A DNA stretch of 64,000 nucleotides from Ruminococcus sp. (GCA_017542475.1 JAFXXD010000031.1:18106-82105); one strand, 5' to 3'; shown: positions 26,037 through 35,562, counted from the stretch's first letter. Notes: generated by a model not told the origin, from the sequence alone. Made by a program: numbers and translations.

Positions 26037-26921
26037 TTATGTGGTACGCTGTTCCCGAGCTCTCATTATATCAGCGGCTATCTGCGCTTTCAGCTCGTCG
26101 AGCGAACCGAACTTCATCTCGGGACGGATAAAGCCCCTGAAGCGGACATCGACGCTTTTGCCGTATAGGTCGCCGCTGTAGCCGATGATGTGTGTCTCCG
26201 CAAGCGGCTTCTCTGCACCGACCGTCGGCTTCACGCCTATATCCGTTACCGCCGCACAGGTGCGACCGTTCACGGTCACCTCCGTGCTGTATACGCCGTA
26301 TCTCGGGACAAGCTGTCCCTCCGCGAAATGCTGATTTATCGTCGGGAAGCCGAGAGTTCTGCCGATGTGGTTGCCGTCCGTGACCGTCGCATTTATGAAA
26401 TACGCAGAGCCGAGAAGCTCATTTGCCGCAGTGATATCGCCGCTCAGCAGAAGCTCCCTTATTCGGCTCGAGGAAACCGTTTCGCCGTCCAGCTTTACGC
26501 TGTCAACGACCTCAACTTCAAAGCCGTAACGCTTTCCGAAGCCGATGAGCTCCTGCGCGCCGCATGAGGCGTCCCTGCCGAATCTGAAATCATTACCGCA
26601 GCATACATAGGCTGCGTTCATTCGCTCGTGAAGTATTCGCGACGCAAATTCCTCGCCCGATAGTCCGCACACCGTATCAAACGGCGGAAAATCAGTCCGT
26701 ACAACGCCGCACTCGTTCAAGAGCCTTATCTTCGCTCGCTGTCCGTAGATATAGCCCGACGCACCGCCTGCTTTGCGCAGTACGCTCCCCGGCTCAAAGG
26801 TGAAAGCCGACGGGACAAGCCCGTTTTTACGCTGCTCACACGCCGCCCTGAGCACCGCCCTGTGTCCGAGGTGGACGCCGTCGAAAAGTCCCAGCGCGAC
26901 CGCTGTTTTCTTACGTTCCAT
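26037..26921 (-). CDS. ribF: Bifunctional riboflavin kinase / FAD synthetase
   Basis: A 294-residue cytoplasmic enzyme that phosphorylates riboflavin to FMN and adenylates FMN to FAD. The N-terminal nucleotidyltransferase has GLFDGVHLGHRAVL (residues 11-24) and the VSSSRIRELLLSGDI block. The C-terminal kinase has GRTLGFPTINQHF and ETHIIGYSGDLYG. It lies 3 bp after truB at the end of the rimP-nusA operon, a usual Firmicutes neighbourhood. No FMN riboswitch is seen. Confidence 0.96.
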   Translation of the reverse strand: MERKKTAVALGLFDGVHLGHRAVLRAACEQRKNGLVPSAFTFEPGSVLRKAGGASGYIYGQRAKIRLLNECGVVRTDFPPFDTVCGLSGEEFASRILHERMNAAYVCCGNDFRFGRDASCGAQELIGFGKRYGFEVEVVDSVKLDGETVSSSRIRELLLSGDITAANELLGSAYFINATVTDGNHIGRTLGFPTINQHFAEGQLVPRYGVYSTEVTVNGRTCAAVTDIGVKPTVGAEKPLAETHIIGYSGDLYGKSVDVRFRGFIRPEMKFGSLDELKAQIAADIMRAREQRTT

Positions 26922-26924
26922 AGC

Positions 26925-27818
26925 TCACCCCAGATTCTTCGCCACGCGCAGTATGCCGTCCTCAAAGTCGGCGAGCGCGGTGCCGATGAAGGCTCCGTCG
27001 CTGCCGTAGACAGCGTAATCCGTCACGCCCTGCTTTATATCGTGTACCCGCGCAAGGTCAAGCTTGACGCCGTTGCGGTACATTCTCGTCTGCGCCTCGT
27101 TGAGCTTAAGCCTCGGGAGCTTCACGAACACTCGCTCTATCGGGAGTATCAGCTCTTCGAGCCTGTCCTCGCCGCGTGCCTGCTGTATCTGCTCAAAAGT
27201 GAAGCATTCGCCGAGCGTGAAGCCGCCCGAGCTCGTCCGCACGAGCGAGGTCATCACTCCGCCGCAGCCGAGCCTTTCGCCTATGTCATTTATTATAGTG
27301 CGGATATACGTGCCCTTGCCGCATGAGATGTCGAGCACGCCCTCGCGGGTCGCCTCGTCGTAGCTGACGAGGTCAATGCCGTATACCGTTATCGGGCGCG
27401 GCTCGCGCTCGACCTCAACTCCCTTGCGGGCGAGGTCGTAAAGCCTCTGACCGTTCACCTGCACCGCCGAATACATCGGCGGGAGCTGCATGATATCTCC
27501 GATAAACTCGGGTATCACCGCTCTCAGAGCGTCATCCGTGACTGCGCTGTCCGAGCGGGTCAGAACCTCGCCCGTGATGTCCTGCGTGTCGGTGGTCTCA
27601 CCGAGACGGAAGCCCGCTCGGTAGCTCTTGGTGTTGTCGGGCATAATGTCGCACGCCTTCGTTGCCGTGCCCACGAAAACGGGCAGAACTCCCGTAGCCA
27701 TGGGGTCGAGAGTGCCGCCGTGCCCGAGCCGCCGCTCGCGCAGTATGCCTCTCAGCTTCGCGACGACGTCGAACGACGTGAAGCCCGCGGGCTTGTTGAC
27801 GCACAGTATGCCGTTCAT
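26925..27818 (-). CDS. truB: tRNA pseudouridine-55 synthase
   Basis: A 297-residue enzyme that makes pseudouridine 55 in the T arm of tRNAs. The catalytic Asp lies in GHGGTLDPMATGVLPV (about residues 37-52), preceded by NKPAGFTSFDVVAKLR. A C-terminal PUA-like region is present (RMYRNGVKLDLARVHDIKQG). The ATG at 27818 overlaps the nrnA stop (ATGA), which decides against the 38-codon longer frame. It is followed by ribF. Confidence 0.96.
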   Translation of the reverse strand: MNGILCVNKPAGFTSFDVVAKLRGILRERRLGHGGTLDPMATGVLPVFVGTATKACDIMPDNTKSYRAGFRLGETTDTQDITGEVLTRSDSAVTDDALRAVIPEFIGDIMQLPPMYSAVQVNGQRLYDLARKGVEVEREPRPITVYGIDLVSYDEATREGVLDISCGKGTYIRTIINDIGERLGCGGVMTSLVRTSSGGFTLGECFTFEQIQQARGEDRLEELILPIERVFVKLPRLKLNEAQTRMYRNGVKLDLARVHDIKQGVTDYAVYGSDGAFIGTALADFEDGILRVAKNLG

Positions 27819-28768
27819 CAGCCGAGCGCCTTTCTGACGGTCTCTATCAGCATTTTCTTTACCTCTTCGAGCTCGCCCTCGACGGTGCAGCCCGCAGCCT
27901 TCGCGTGACCGCCTCCGCCTATGGTCTGGCATATGGTCGAGACATTGACCTCGTCAGCCGAGCGGAACGAGCACTTGAACACGTTGGGCTCGCGCTCGCG
28001 CATAAGAATGCCGACCTCGGTATTCTCGAGCTGTATAGTCAGCGGAGCAAAGCCCTCGAGCTCGTCGGGGCTTATCCCCAGCTCCTTCATCATATCCTGT
28101 GTTACCGCCACCACGGCGAGCTTGCCGCCGAGGTGCTCCTCCATCAGCTCCGAGACCTTCGCCTCGAGCTTCATTCTGCCGAGCGACTTTACCTCGAACA
28201 TATAGCGGTTTATCCTTGCGAAGTTGATATCGTAGCTGCGCTTCATCTCCGCCGCTATCTCGTGAGCGCGGGGAGTTGTGCAGTCGTAGCGGAAGCAGCC
28301 CGAATCCGTGGCTATTCCTGTATACAGGCACATAGCACAGTGCTTGGTGATATTCACGCCCATATACTTGCCGAGGTCGTAGATTATCTCGCACGCTGCC
28401 GTCGCCTTCTCGCGCAGAAGAGTCTTTTCCGCATAGTCCCTGTTGGACTCGTGGTGGTCGATGCACAGCTGCACCTTGTCGCCGTATATCTCGGCATATT
28501 TGCCCATAAGCTTGACGTCCGCGATATCCACCGCGATTACCGTCTTGGGCTCGAAGTCCTCGCCCGCGCCGACGCTTGTCATAAAGTCGTAGCGCGACGG
28601 GAAAACGTCGCTGCACACGACTCTGCTGCGTATGCCGAGCTCGGCAAGAATGTCTTTGAGTCCGAAGCCTGCACCGATACAGTCGCCGTCGGGACTCTGG
28701 TGAGTGATTATGACAGCATCCTCGCAGTTGCGCAGGAAGGTCTCTGTCTCACTGAAACCAATATACAT
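27818..28768 (-). CDS. nrnA: DHH-family bifunctional oligoribonuclease / pAp phosphatase
   Basis: A 316-residue DHH/DHHA1 phosphoesterase. Metal-binding motifs are HQSPDGDCIGAGFGL, AVDIAD, and the DHH motif CIDHHESNRDY. The DHHA1 domain ends with GGGHAKAAG. NrnA degrades nano-RNA and dephosphorylates pAp; cyclic dinucleotide intermediates are also substrates of some homologues. The ATG at 28768 has GAGGTG 5 bp upstream; the outer TTG at 28795 lacks a ribosome site. It lies between rbfA and truB, the standard order. Confidence 0.93.
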   Translation of the reverse strand: MYIGFSETETFLRNCEDAVIITHQSPDGDCIGAGFGLKDILAELGIRSRVVCSDVFPSRYDFMTSVGAGEDFEPKTVIAVDIADVKLMGKYAEIYGDKVQLCIDHHESNRDYAEKTLLREKATAACEIIYDLGKYMGVNITKHCAMCLYTGIATDSGCFRYDCTTPRAHEIAAEMKRSYDINFARINRYMFEVKSLGRMKLEAKVSELMEEHLGGKLAVVAVTQDMMKELGISPDELEGFAPLTIQLENTEVGILMREREPNVFKCSFRSADEVNVSTICQTIGGGGHAKAAGCTVEGELEEVKKMLIETVRKALG

Positions 28769-28791
28769 AAATGCACCTCTTTCGGTTTCTG

Positions 28792-29133
28792 TCAATCAAG
28801 TAGGTCGTTGAGCTTTTTGCTTATCTCCGCGCTGCGCTCGATGGAGTTGTCAGCCACGAACGTCAGCTCGGGCGACTTTCTCATCTTCAGGCGGTGGAAA
28901 AGCTCTCGCCTTATGAAGCCCGCCGCGCTTTTCAGTCCCGCGACCGACTCCTTGGTACGCTCAATGCCGTCAAGGCTCGAGACATATATCTTGCAGCTCG
29001 ACATATCGCCCGACAGGTCAGCTCTCACTATGGTTAGCAGCTTGTCGATGCGCGGGTCCTTCAGCTCGCGCAGTATAGCGGTCATCTCGCGCTTGATGTC
29101 CTCAGCCATGCGGCTGTTCTTAAAATTAGGCAT
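28792..29133 (-). CDS. rbfA: Ribosome-binding factor A
   Basis: A 113-residue KH-like protein that assists maturation of the 30S subunit, mainly the 5' end of 16S rRNA. MAEDIKREMTAILRELKDPRI and the central IVRADLSGDMSSCKIYVSSL fit the family, as does the size. It follows the acidic unknown gene at 29146 by 12 bp and precedes nrnA. Confidence 0.95.
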   Translation of the reverse strand: MPNFKNSRMAEDIKREMTAILRELKDPRIDKLLTIVRADLSGDMSSCKIYVSSLDGIERTKESVAGLKSAAGFIRRELFHRLKMRKSPELTFVADNSIERSAEISKKLNDLLD

Positions 29134-29145
29134 AGCTTACCTCTT

Positions 29146-29532
29146 TCAGATATTTACGGTGAAGCCGCCGTCCTCGGTCTCGGAATGCTCTTCCTCCTGC
29201 TTTTCCTCGCCGTCGAAGTACTCGCCTTCCTTTGCCTCCTCGACGTCAGCCTCGACCTTGGTATAGTCGGGGAGCTCCTCGTCGCCCTCCTCGTAGTAGA
29301 TGTCGGCGAACTTCGGGTATTCGGGCTCAAGCTCGACATCTCGCACCGGTCGTTCAACTCCCATCAGGTCGTTGGGGAAATCCTCCTCCTGCTCGACGGG
29401 GCTGCACTGACCGAGCAGGATCTTTTTTACGGACTCGAAAAAGAAGATGTCTATCGGTCCGAAATCCTCCCATGCCAGCGCCTCGTTGCAATACTGGATC
29501 ATATCCGCATTGCTCATTCTCTCTGTGTCCAT
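29146..29532 (-). CDS. Acidic protein of unknown function in the infB-rbfA gap
   Basis: A 128-residue protein, very rich in Glu and Asp, especially in the last 60 residues (EEGDEELPDYTKVEADVEEA). The N-terminal third looks folded and helical (ADMIQYCNEALAWEDFGPID, FFFESVKKILLGQ). No signal peptide or membrane segment is visible. It lies in the translation operon between infB and rbfA, normally adjacent genes, and is separated from infB by a repeat cluster. I do not recognise it. Candidate roles are a ribosome- or RNA-polymerase-associated factor, but that is a guess from position. Confidence 0.75.
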   Translation of the reverse strand: MDTERMSNADMIQYCNEALAWEDFGPIDIFFFESVKKILLGQCSPVEQEEDFPNDLMGVERPVRDVELEPEYPKFADIYYEEGDEELPDYTKVEADVEEAKEGEYFDGEEKQEEEHSETEDGGFTVNI

Positions 29533-29599
29533 TGAATGATCCTCCTCTCGCCGAGGTATACTCGGCTGATTTTTGGTTTATCCCTATATTTTCATTTTA

Positions 29600-29702
29600 T
29601 TCTTTGCGGAGCGCCTGACGCTATGCGGGGCTTCGCCCCACACCCCACCAGAGGCGCTGCCTCTGGACTCTGCCAAAGGGACATAGTCCCTTTGGAATCC
29701 CG
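29600..29702. repeat. Palindrome cluster of the 9326 type
   Basis: Hairpins GCGGGGC-TTC-GCCCCA near 29625-29640, CCAGAGGCGCTGCCTCTGG (29648-29666) and a CCAAAGGGAC palindrome (29673-29695) follow one another between infB and the acidic gene. The CCAAAGG words also occur in the mutL-miaA cluster. Confidence 0.8.
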
Positions 29703-29716
29703 ATATGTTTCTAACC

Positions 29717-32401
29717 TTAGTCTTCTCTATACTCCTCGACCATATAAGCCTCGAAGATATCGCCTTCCTTGACGTCGCTGAACTTTTCAAGGCTGATACC
29801 GCACTCGTAGCCCTCGGCTACCTCCTTGGCGTCGTCCTTGAAGCGCTTCAGACCTGATATCTTGTCGTCCGCGATGATGATACCGTCGCGCACAACGCGT
29901 ATCTGGCAGCCTCTTGTTACCTTGCCGCCCAGCACGTAGCTTCCCGCTACCATACCTACGTTGGATATCTTGTATACCTGACGAACCTCTGCACGTCCGA
30001 GCTCTACATCGCGGTACTTCGGAGCGAGCATACCCTTCATAGCCGTGGATATCTCCTCGATAGCGTCGTAGATGATACGGTAGAGGCGGATATCAACGCC
30101 GTCGCGCTCTGCATTCTCAGCCGCAACGGGGTCGGGACGCACATTGAAGCCTACGATGATTGCGTTTGAAGCCGCCGCGAGCATTACGTCGCTCTCCTTG
30201 ACAGCGCCGACTGCTCCGTGGATAACTCTTACTCTTACCTCGTTGTTCGAGAGCTTTTCGAGCGACTGCTTTACAGCCTCTACAGAGCCCTGAACGTCTG
30301 CCTTGACGATAATCGGGAGCTCCTTTATCTCGCCCTCGGCTATCTGGCTGAACAGGTTGTCGAGCGTTACCTTGCGGTACTGGTTGAACTGCTCCTGCTT
30401 CTGCTCGTGCTTTCTCTGCTCTACGAGCTCGCGGGCAAGTCTCTCGTCCTCAACAGCGTTGAAGATGTCGCCTGCGCTCGGGACCTCTGCAAGTCCCGTT
30501 ATCTCAACAGGTACGGACGGACCTGCGGTCTTGACCGTTCTGCCCTTGTCGTTGGTCATCACGCGGACACGTCCTACGGCTGTGCCTGCGATGAGTACGT
30601 CGCCCTGCTTGAGAGTACCGTTCTGCACGAGAAGGGTCGCGATAGGACCTCTGCCCTTGTCGAGACGAGCCTCGATGACAGTACCCTTTGCAAGTCTGTC
30701 GGGGTTAGCCTTGAGCTCCTGCACCTCGGCTACGAGGAGCACGTTCTCGAGGAGCTCGTCAATGCCCTGACCCGTCTTAGCCGAAACGGGAACGCAGATA
30801 ACGTCGCCGCCCCAGTCCTCGCATACGAGGTCGTACTTGGTGAGCTCTTCCTTTATCTTGTCGGGGTTTGCACCCTCCTTATCCATCTTGTTGATGGCTA
30901 CGATTATCTGTACGCCCGCGGATTTCGCGTGGTTGATGGACTCTATCGTCTGCGGCATGATACCGTCATCTGCGGCAACCACGAGGATAGCGATATCAGT
31001 GATGTTCGCACCTCTTGCACGCATTGACGTGAACGCCTCGTGTCCGGGGGTATCAAGGAAGGTGATGTCCTTGCCCTGTACATTTACCTGATAAGCACCG
31101 ATGTGCTGTGTGATACCGCCTGCCTCGCCCGCGGCAACGTGAGCGTTTCTGATGCGGTCGAGTATGGAAGTCTTACCGTGGTCAACGTGTCCCATAACTA
31201 CGACTACGGGGCAGCGCGGCTGGAGGTTTGTATCGTCGTCGTCGGTGTCGTCGATGAGGCGCTCCTCGATGGTGACGATGACCTCCTTCTCGACCTTAGC
31301 ACCGAGCTCCTCGGCTACGAGGGACGCGGTATCGAAGTCTATCTCCTGATTTATGGCAGCCATTACGCCGAGACCCATCAGCTTCTTGATGACCTCGGTA
31401 GCGGTAGCCTTCAGACGTGTAGCGAGCTCGCCGACAGTGATGCTCTCGGGTATCATTACCTTCAGCTGCTGCTTTCTTGCACGCTCGAGCTCGAGCCTCT
31501 TCAGCTTCTCAGCCTCAGACTCCTTCTTGCTGAACTGCTGGCGTGTTCTCTGCTGTGATTTCTGATTTATCTTCTGCTTCTTCGAGCTGTAGTTCTCGCC
31601 GCCGTGCTTGTTGGAGTTAGCCATATTGTCGTAGCGCTCGTTGTACTTGTCGAGGTCTACGTAGCTTCCTCTCGTATCTACGGTGCGTCTCTGTGTAGCT
31701 GTGGAAGCCGTCTCGGACGAGAAGCTGGTGTTGAGCTTCGAGCTCTCGCCTCTGTCTCGCGCCTTGACCTGCTCCTTCTTCTCGTGCTTCTTGGGCTTGG
31801 GAGGCTCGGCAGGTGCCTTTGCGGGCTCCTTCTTTGCGGGCTCAGCCTTTACAGCGGGCTTCTCCTCAGCCTTGGGAGCCTCAGCCTTCTTCGCGGGCTT
31901 TGCCTCTGCGGCAGGCTTTTCAGCAGCCTTAGCGGGCTTCTCAGCCTTGGGCTCTGCCTTTTCGGTCTTAGCCGCGCTCTTCTTCTCAGCCGCGGGCTTC
32001 TCGGCAGCCGCTGCCGCCTTCTTCTTCGGAGCAGCCTTTGCCTCGTCCGACTTCTCAGTCTTCTCGGTCTTAGCCGCCGTTTTCTTCTCGGCTGCTGCCT
32101 TCTTCTCGGCAGCGGGCTTCTCCTCGGCTGTTTCCTTCTTCTTTGTTGTTTTCTTCTCGGGCTTGGGCTCTTCCTTGCGCTCGGGACGGGGATCGCTCTT
32201 GGAAGCGAAATACTCGTCGAAGGACTTAACAGCGTTGAGCTTGGTGTAGTGCTCGAGCACAACGTTCATCTCGTCCTCGGTGAGACCCGTCGAAGCCTTC
32301 TTCTTAGTATCGCCCTTGCCTGCGAAGAAGTCGATTATATCCTGCGAAGCGACGTTAAGGTCCTTCGCGGCGTCGCTCAGTTTTATCTTTTTTGTTGCCA
32401 T
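29717..32401 (-). CDS. infB: Translation initiation factor IF-2
   Basis: An 894-residue GTPase that brings initiator tRNA to the 30S subunit. The N-terminus holds the IF2N motif ([17 protein letters not shown]), then a low-complexity Ala/Lys/Glu/Pro stretch of about 180 residues, a second IF2N region ([20 protein letters not shown]) and the GTPase with [19 protein letters not shown] and NKMD. Domains II-IV follow to the C-terminus. The ATG at 32401 has GGAGG about 10 bp upstream. The Lys/Ala/Glu stretch produces long spurious frames on other strands. It follows the L7Ae-like gene. Confidence 0.97.
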   Translation of the reverse strand: MATKKIKLSDAAKDLNVASQDIIDFFAGKGDTKKKASTGLTEDEMNVVLEHYTKLNAVKSFDEYFASKSDPRPERKEEPKPEKKTTKKKETAEEKPAAEKKAAAEKKTAAKTEKTEKSDEAKAAPKKKAAAAAEKPAAEKKSAAKTEKAEPKAEKPAKAAEKPAAEAKPAKKAEAPKAEEKPAVKAEPAKKEPAKAPAEPPKPKKHEKKEQVKARDRGESSKLNTSFSSETASTATQRRTVDTRGSYVDLDKYNERYDNMANSNKHGGENYSSKKQKINQKSQQRTRQQFSKKESEAEKLKRLELERARKQQLKVMIPESITVGELATRLKATATEVIKKLMGLGVMAAINQEIDFDTASLVAEELGAKVEKEVIVTIEERLIDDTDDDDTNLQPRCPVVVVMGHVDHGKTSILDRIRNAHVAAGEAGGITQHIGAYQVNVQGKDITFLDTPGHEAFTSMRARGANITDIAILVVAADDGIMPQTIESINHAKSAGVQIIVAINKMDKEGANPDKIKEELTKYDLVCEDWGGDVICVPVSAKTGQGIDELLENVLLVAEVQELKANPDRLAKGTVIEARLDKGRGPIATLLVQNGTLKQGDVLIAGTAVGRVRVMTNDKGRTVKTAGPSVPVEITGLAEVPSAGDIFNAVEDERLARELVEQRKHEQKQEQFNQYRKVTLDNLFSQIAEGEIKELPIIVKADVQGSVEAVKQSLEKLSNNEVRVRVIHGAVGAVKESDVMLAAASNAIIVGFNVRPDPVAAENAERDGVDIRLYRIIYDAIEEISTAMKGMLAPKYRDVELGRAEVRQVYKISNVGMVAGSYVLGGKVTRGCQIRVVRDGIIIADDKISGLKRFKDDAKEVAEGYECGISLEKFSDVKEGDIFEAYMVEEYRED

Positions 32402-32462
32402 ATATTGCAGTACCTCCAATTATCGTAAAAAGTGTATCATCTATATAAACACTTCTGAGGTG

Positions 32463-32777
32463 TTATTTTTGGATCTTTTTGATGAACCCGTTCGCAAAGC
32501 CCTCGTCGCAGACGGCTATCACCGCGGTCTCCTTGCCGCAGAGCCGTCCCATCTCGTCCTTTGCGAGCTCGGTGCGAAGGTGCGCGACCTCATATCTGCC
32601 GCACACGAAATCCACTTCCTTGAGAGTTTTCGGTGAGGCGTCACAGGCGGTGAGCACGCAGAACGCCTTGCCGTCCTTTACCGCGTCCATCGAGCTGTCG
32701 AAGCCCTTTACCGCCCTGCCTGCCTTTATGCATATTGTGAGCAGGTCAGCTGTTTTCCGTTTCTTTTCTGAGCTCAT
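32463..32777 (-). CDS. L7Ae-family ribosomal protein (YlxQ-like)
   Basis: A 104-residue RNA-binding protein of the L7Ae/L30e/YlxQ family: LLTICIKAGRAVKGFDSS and GKAFCVLTACDASPKT show the fold, which binds kink-turn RNA. It overlaps the end of ylxR by 32 bp and lies 61 bp before infB, its usual place. Its exact target is not known from sequence. Confidence 0.88.
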   Translation of the reverse strand: MSSEKKRKTADLLTICIKAGRAVKGFDSSMDAVKDGKAFCVLTACDASPKTLKEVDFVCGRYEVAHLRTELAKDEMGRLCGKETAVIAVCDEGFANGFIKKIQK

Positions 32778-33024
32778 CAGCCATCACCTCATAAACGCTC
32801 TCGTCTATCCTGCATGAGAATGTCTTCTCGAATCTGCGTGCCTTGCGTGCCCTGTCGAAGCACTCGGTGCTCCTGCAGATGTAAGCTCCTCTGCCGTTCT
32901 TCTTGCCGACAAAGTCGAGGCTTATCTCTCCCTCGGGCGACTTCACCACGCGCATAAGCTCCTTCTTCGGCTTCATTTCGTTACAGCCGAGGCACATTCT
33001 CATCGGTATCTTCTTAGGCTTCAT
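32746..33024 (-). CDS. ylxR: YlxR-family RNA-binding protein
   Basis: A 92-residue basic protein. The family core is present: PMRMCLGCNEMKPKKELMRV, GRGAYICRSTECFDRARK. YlxR binds RNA and in Bacillus has been linked to control of gene expression and RNase P. Two adjacent ATGs exist (33027 and 33024); GAGG lies 6 bp from the inner one, which I use. The start overlaps the end of nusA, and the end overlaps the L7Ae-like gene, so translation is coupled. Confidence 0.93.
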   Translation of the reverse strand: MKPKKIPMRMCLGCNEMKPKKELMRVVKSPEGEISLDFVGKKNGRGAYICRSTECFDRARKARRFEKTFSCRIDESVYEVMADELRKETENS

Positions 33025-34189
33025 CATTTTCCTCAGATGCTTCCTCCGCTGACACCTCAGCCTCTGTCTCCTCGGGAGCCTCCTCCTCGTATGTCTCCTT
33101 TACAGGCGGAACATAGTCGGGGCTGAGTTCGGGAGCCTCATCGCCCGTGAGGTTGTCGAACTGGGGCTTGATGTCGATCTTGAAGCCCGTGAGCTTTGCC
33201 GCGAGCTTTGCATTCTGTCCCTTGTTGCCGATAGCGAGCGAGAGCTGATTGTTCGGTACGATAACGGTGCAGGTCTTCTCCTCCTCGGAGGTGATGACCG
33301 TCTTGAGCACCTGTGCGGGAGCGAGCGCCCTTGTGATGAATTCCGCTGTATCCTCGCTCCACGGGATAATGTCTATCTTCTCGCCGCTGAGCTCGTTCAC
33401 TACAGCGGTGATACGCGAGCGCTGAGGTCCTATGCACGCGCCGACAGCGTCAACGTTGTCGTCCTTCGACCATACGGCTATCTTCGTTCTCGAGCCTGCC
33501 TCACGCGATATGGACTTGACCTCTACCGTGCCGTCGTATATCTCGGGGACCTCGAGCTCGAACAGACGCTTTACGAGGTCCTTGTGAGTACGCGATATCT
33601 TTACGATGGGCTTCTTTGTCTTGCCGACAATGCCCGTGATGTAGACCTTTACCTGCTTGCCCTCCTCGAGCACCTCGCCGGGTATCTGCTCGTTCTTGAA
33701 GAGGTAGAGCTCGGTGCCCTGATACTCGACCGTTACAGTGCCTCTGCCGGGCTCTATCTGCGATACGGTAGCGATTATGCAGTCGTGCTCCTTCTGCTCG
33801 AACTTGCCGAGCATCTGCTCACGGTTTATCTCGCGAAGGTCGCCCTTTATCGACTGCTTAGCCGAAAGAGCCGCCATTCTGCCGAGCTTGGAGATGTCTA
33901 TCTCCTTGAGTATCGTACCGCCGACGATAGCGTTGGGGTCGATAGTCCTTGCGACGTCGATGTTTATCTCGTTCTCGTCGATGGGCTCGTCGTCGATTAT
34001 CTCCTGAACGATGTACATTGCGAATTTCTTCTCCGCAGGGTCTATCTCGACTCTTATCCTGTCCTCGCTGTGAGGATATGCTCTCTTGGCGGCTTTGAGC
34101 ATTGCCGACTTCACCTTCTCGATGAGAAGGTCTGTCTCAACGCTGTTTTCTTCGCCGAGCATTTTAAGTGCGTCGAAAAAGTTTTCCAT
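33014..34189 (-). CDS. nusA: Transcription termination/antitermination factor NusA
   Basis: A 391-residue RNA-polymerase-binding factor. The N-terminal domain (residues 1-125, MENFFDALKMLGEENSVETD) is followed by S1 (about 135-200), KH1 (AVGACIGPQRSRITAVVNEL) and KH2 (LAIGNKGQNAKLAAKLTGFK). An acidic C-terminal tail of about 50 residues replaces the repeats of E. coli NusA, as in other Firmicutes. It follows rimP after 70 bp and overlaps ylxR. Confidence 0.97.
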   Translation of the reverse strand: MENFFDALKMLGEENSVETDLLIEKVKSAMLKAAKRAYPHSEDRIRVEIDPAEKKFAMYIVQEIIDDEPIDENEINIDVARTIDPNAIVGGTILKEIDISKLGRMAALSAKQSIKGDLREINREQMLGKFEQKEHDCIIATVSQIEPGRGTVTVEYQGTELYLFKNEQIPGEVLEEGKQVKVYITGIVGKTKKPIVKISRTHKDLVKRLFELEVPEIYDGTVEVKSISREAGSRTKIAVWSKDDNVDAVGACIGPQRSRITAVVNELSGEKIDIIPWSEDTAEFITRALAPAQVLKTVITSEEEKTCTVIVPNNQLSLAIGNKGQNAKLAAKLTGFKIDIKPQFDNLTGDEAPELSPDYVPPVKETYEEEAPEETEAEVSAEEASEENDEA

Positions 34190-34259
34190 TTGTTTTTCCT
34201 CCGTTTATATTATATTTACATTGAACTGAGTTTTATTATGCGGCTCTTGCTCCGACCTG

Positions 34260-34736
34260 TCAGTCGAAGTCGAACCACAGCTTTACGAAAGCGATGTCCT
34301 CGAGCGGTATCACGCGCTCTGTGCCGTCCTCGTCCTTAACCGTGAGCTCGTTCTTATCTGCGCCGACGAGGTACGCGCATATCTCCTTCTCGCCGTCGAT
34401 GCTGCGTATCAGCCGCACCCTCACCTTGTCGCCCTCGCAGACCTCGAAGTGGTCCTCCTTCAGGAGCTCCCTCTCCAGTCCCGCCGAGCCGACCTCCAGC
34501 ATATACTGCTGAGGTATGGGGTCAGCCTCGTCGAGAACCTCGTTCACGGGCGCTGTCACCCTCTCGCAGTCCTCGATGGTGATGCCCTCGTCGCAGTCGA
34601 TGAAGATGCGCAGGTACCACATTGCGCCCTCCTTGACGTAGTTGACGTCCCAGAGGTAGTAGCCGAGCGCGTCGGTGATGGGCTTCACGAGGTCGTAGAC
34701 CTTTTTCTCTGTCCCTCCGAACTTTTTCAGCTTCAT
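34260..34736 (-). CDS. rimP: Ribosome maturation factor RimP
   Basis: A 158-residue factor for 30S assembly. The N-terminal domain has LGYYLWDVNYVKEGAMWYL and the Sm-like C-terminal domain has KVRVRLIRSIDGEKEICAYL. The ATG at 34736 follows AAAGGAG at about 11 bp; the 36-codon longer frame runs through leader hairpins and is not used. It starts the rimP-nusA-ylxR-ylxQ-infB operon, driven by a promoter at 34854-34882. Confidence 0.95.
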   Translation of the reverse strand: MKLKKFGGTEKKVYDLVKPITDALGYYLWDVNYVKEGAMWYLRIFIDCDEGITIEDCERVTAPVNEVLDEADPIPQQYMLEVGSAGLERELLKEDHFEVCEGDKVRVRLIRSIDGEKEICAYLVGADKNELTVKDEDGTERVIPLEDIAFVKLWFDFD

Positions 34737-34777
34737 TCGGTGATTTTCTCCTTTCCTTCGATAGCTGTGCAATAGTC

Positions 34778-34829
34778 GTCGGGAGCACTTCTCCCGATAC
34801 AATACGAAAGACCGGAGGTCTCCGGTCTT
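34778..34829 (-). promoter_or_regulatory. Two hairpins in the rimP-nusA operon leader
   Basis: On the minus-strand RNA, AAAGACCGGAG-AC-CTCCGGTCTTT (34806-34829) is followed by TCGGGAG-AAGTG-CTCCCGA (34778-34796). The leader is about 110 nt. Neither is followed by a U tract, so they are structural or regulatory and not plain terminators. Confidence 0.65.
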
Positions 34830-34853
34830 TAGCTTAACTATCATCTGTACATT

Positions 34854-34882
34854 ATTATAACACGCATTTACAGAAAAATCAA
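34854..34882 (-). promoter_or_regulatory. Sigma-A promoter of the rimP-nusA-infB operon
   Basis: Minus strand: TTGATT (34877-34882), 17 bp, TATAAT (34854-34859). Confidence 0.8.
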
Positions 34883-34931
34883 GTGTTTTCGGAGATTTTT
34901 TCTAATTTTTCGCAGATTTTTTTCAGCGGGC

Positions 34932-34968
34932 AAAAAAATCGGTACCGAACGTCACATTCGGTACCGAT
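34932..34968 (-). terminator. Intrinsic terminator after the Ig-like protein gene
   Basis: Minus strand: ATCGGTACCGAA, a 7-nt loop, TTCGGTACCGAT (12-bp perfect stem) and seven T. It lies 10 bp beyond the stop at 34978. Confidence 0.92.
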
Positions 34969-34977
34969 ATGTACATT

Positions 34978-35562
34978 TTATGCAATGCCTGCCGCGACTG
35001 TAGTTGTCGTGGTGACGGTCTCGCCGTCCGCGCCGAGGATAGATGTCGTAGCGACAGCAGGAGCATCAACTCCGCCAACGTTGACCTTTATCTCTATCTC
35101 GATGTCGGGGTAGTTCTTGAAGCTGAGGACAATGTATGTCTGACCCTTCGACACGCCCGTGATATAGCCCGAAGCGTTAACTACGGCAATAGCGGGGTCG
35201 AGGGACTTCCACACCTCGTCGGATTCGCTCGTTCCTGCGTCGGGGTAAGCCTGTATTATCGGGACATCTGTCTCGCCGACCTCAAGGAAGAGCTCGCGCT
35301 TCGAGAGCTTGACGTTTGAAGCCTTGGGATTTACAGCGACTGTGGTCACCTCTGTGGTAGTCTCGGGCGGAGCGGTAACAACAGGCTCTGTCGCCACCGT
35401 GGTAGTGGTAGTCTCAGCCTTTGAACTGCTTCCCTCGCCCATATTCTTCGTACATTTGGCAAGAAGCACAACAAACAGCAGCACTACGAACGCTATGACT
35501 GCAAGCGCCCCCAGCTGCCTTTGTCTAAGCACTTTACGTGTAACACGCCTTCTGTTGTCCAT
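34978..35562 (-). CDS. Membrane-anchored Ig-like (BIG_2) surface protein
   Basis: A 194-residue protein with a basic N-terminus, one membrane helix (about residues 17-36, LGALAVIAFVVLLFVVLLAK), a Thr/Val-rich linker (about 45-78) and one bacterial Ig-like domain of BIG_2 type (about 80-165: KLSKRELFLEVGETDVPI ... SLDPAIAVVNASGYITGVSK). It would stand on the outside of the cell. A strong terminator follows. It is divided from the rimP operon promoter by about 100 bp. No enzymatic motif is seen. Confidence 0.82.
   Translation of the reverse strand: MDNRRRVTRKVLRQRQLGALAVIAFVVLLFVVLLAKCTKNMGEGSSSKAETTTTTVATEPVVTAPPETTTEVTTVAVNPKASNVKLSKRELFLEVGETDVPIIQAYPDAGTSESDEVWKSLDPAIAVVNASGYITGVSKGQTYIVLSFKNYPDIEIEIKVNVGGVDAPAVATTSILGADGETVTTTTTVAAGIA

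Noticed and set aside
31683-32262. Ala/Ser/Phe-rich and Arg/Pro-rich frames over the infB linker
   Set aside because: They result from the low-complexity Lys/Ala/Glu stretch of IF-2 read in other frames.
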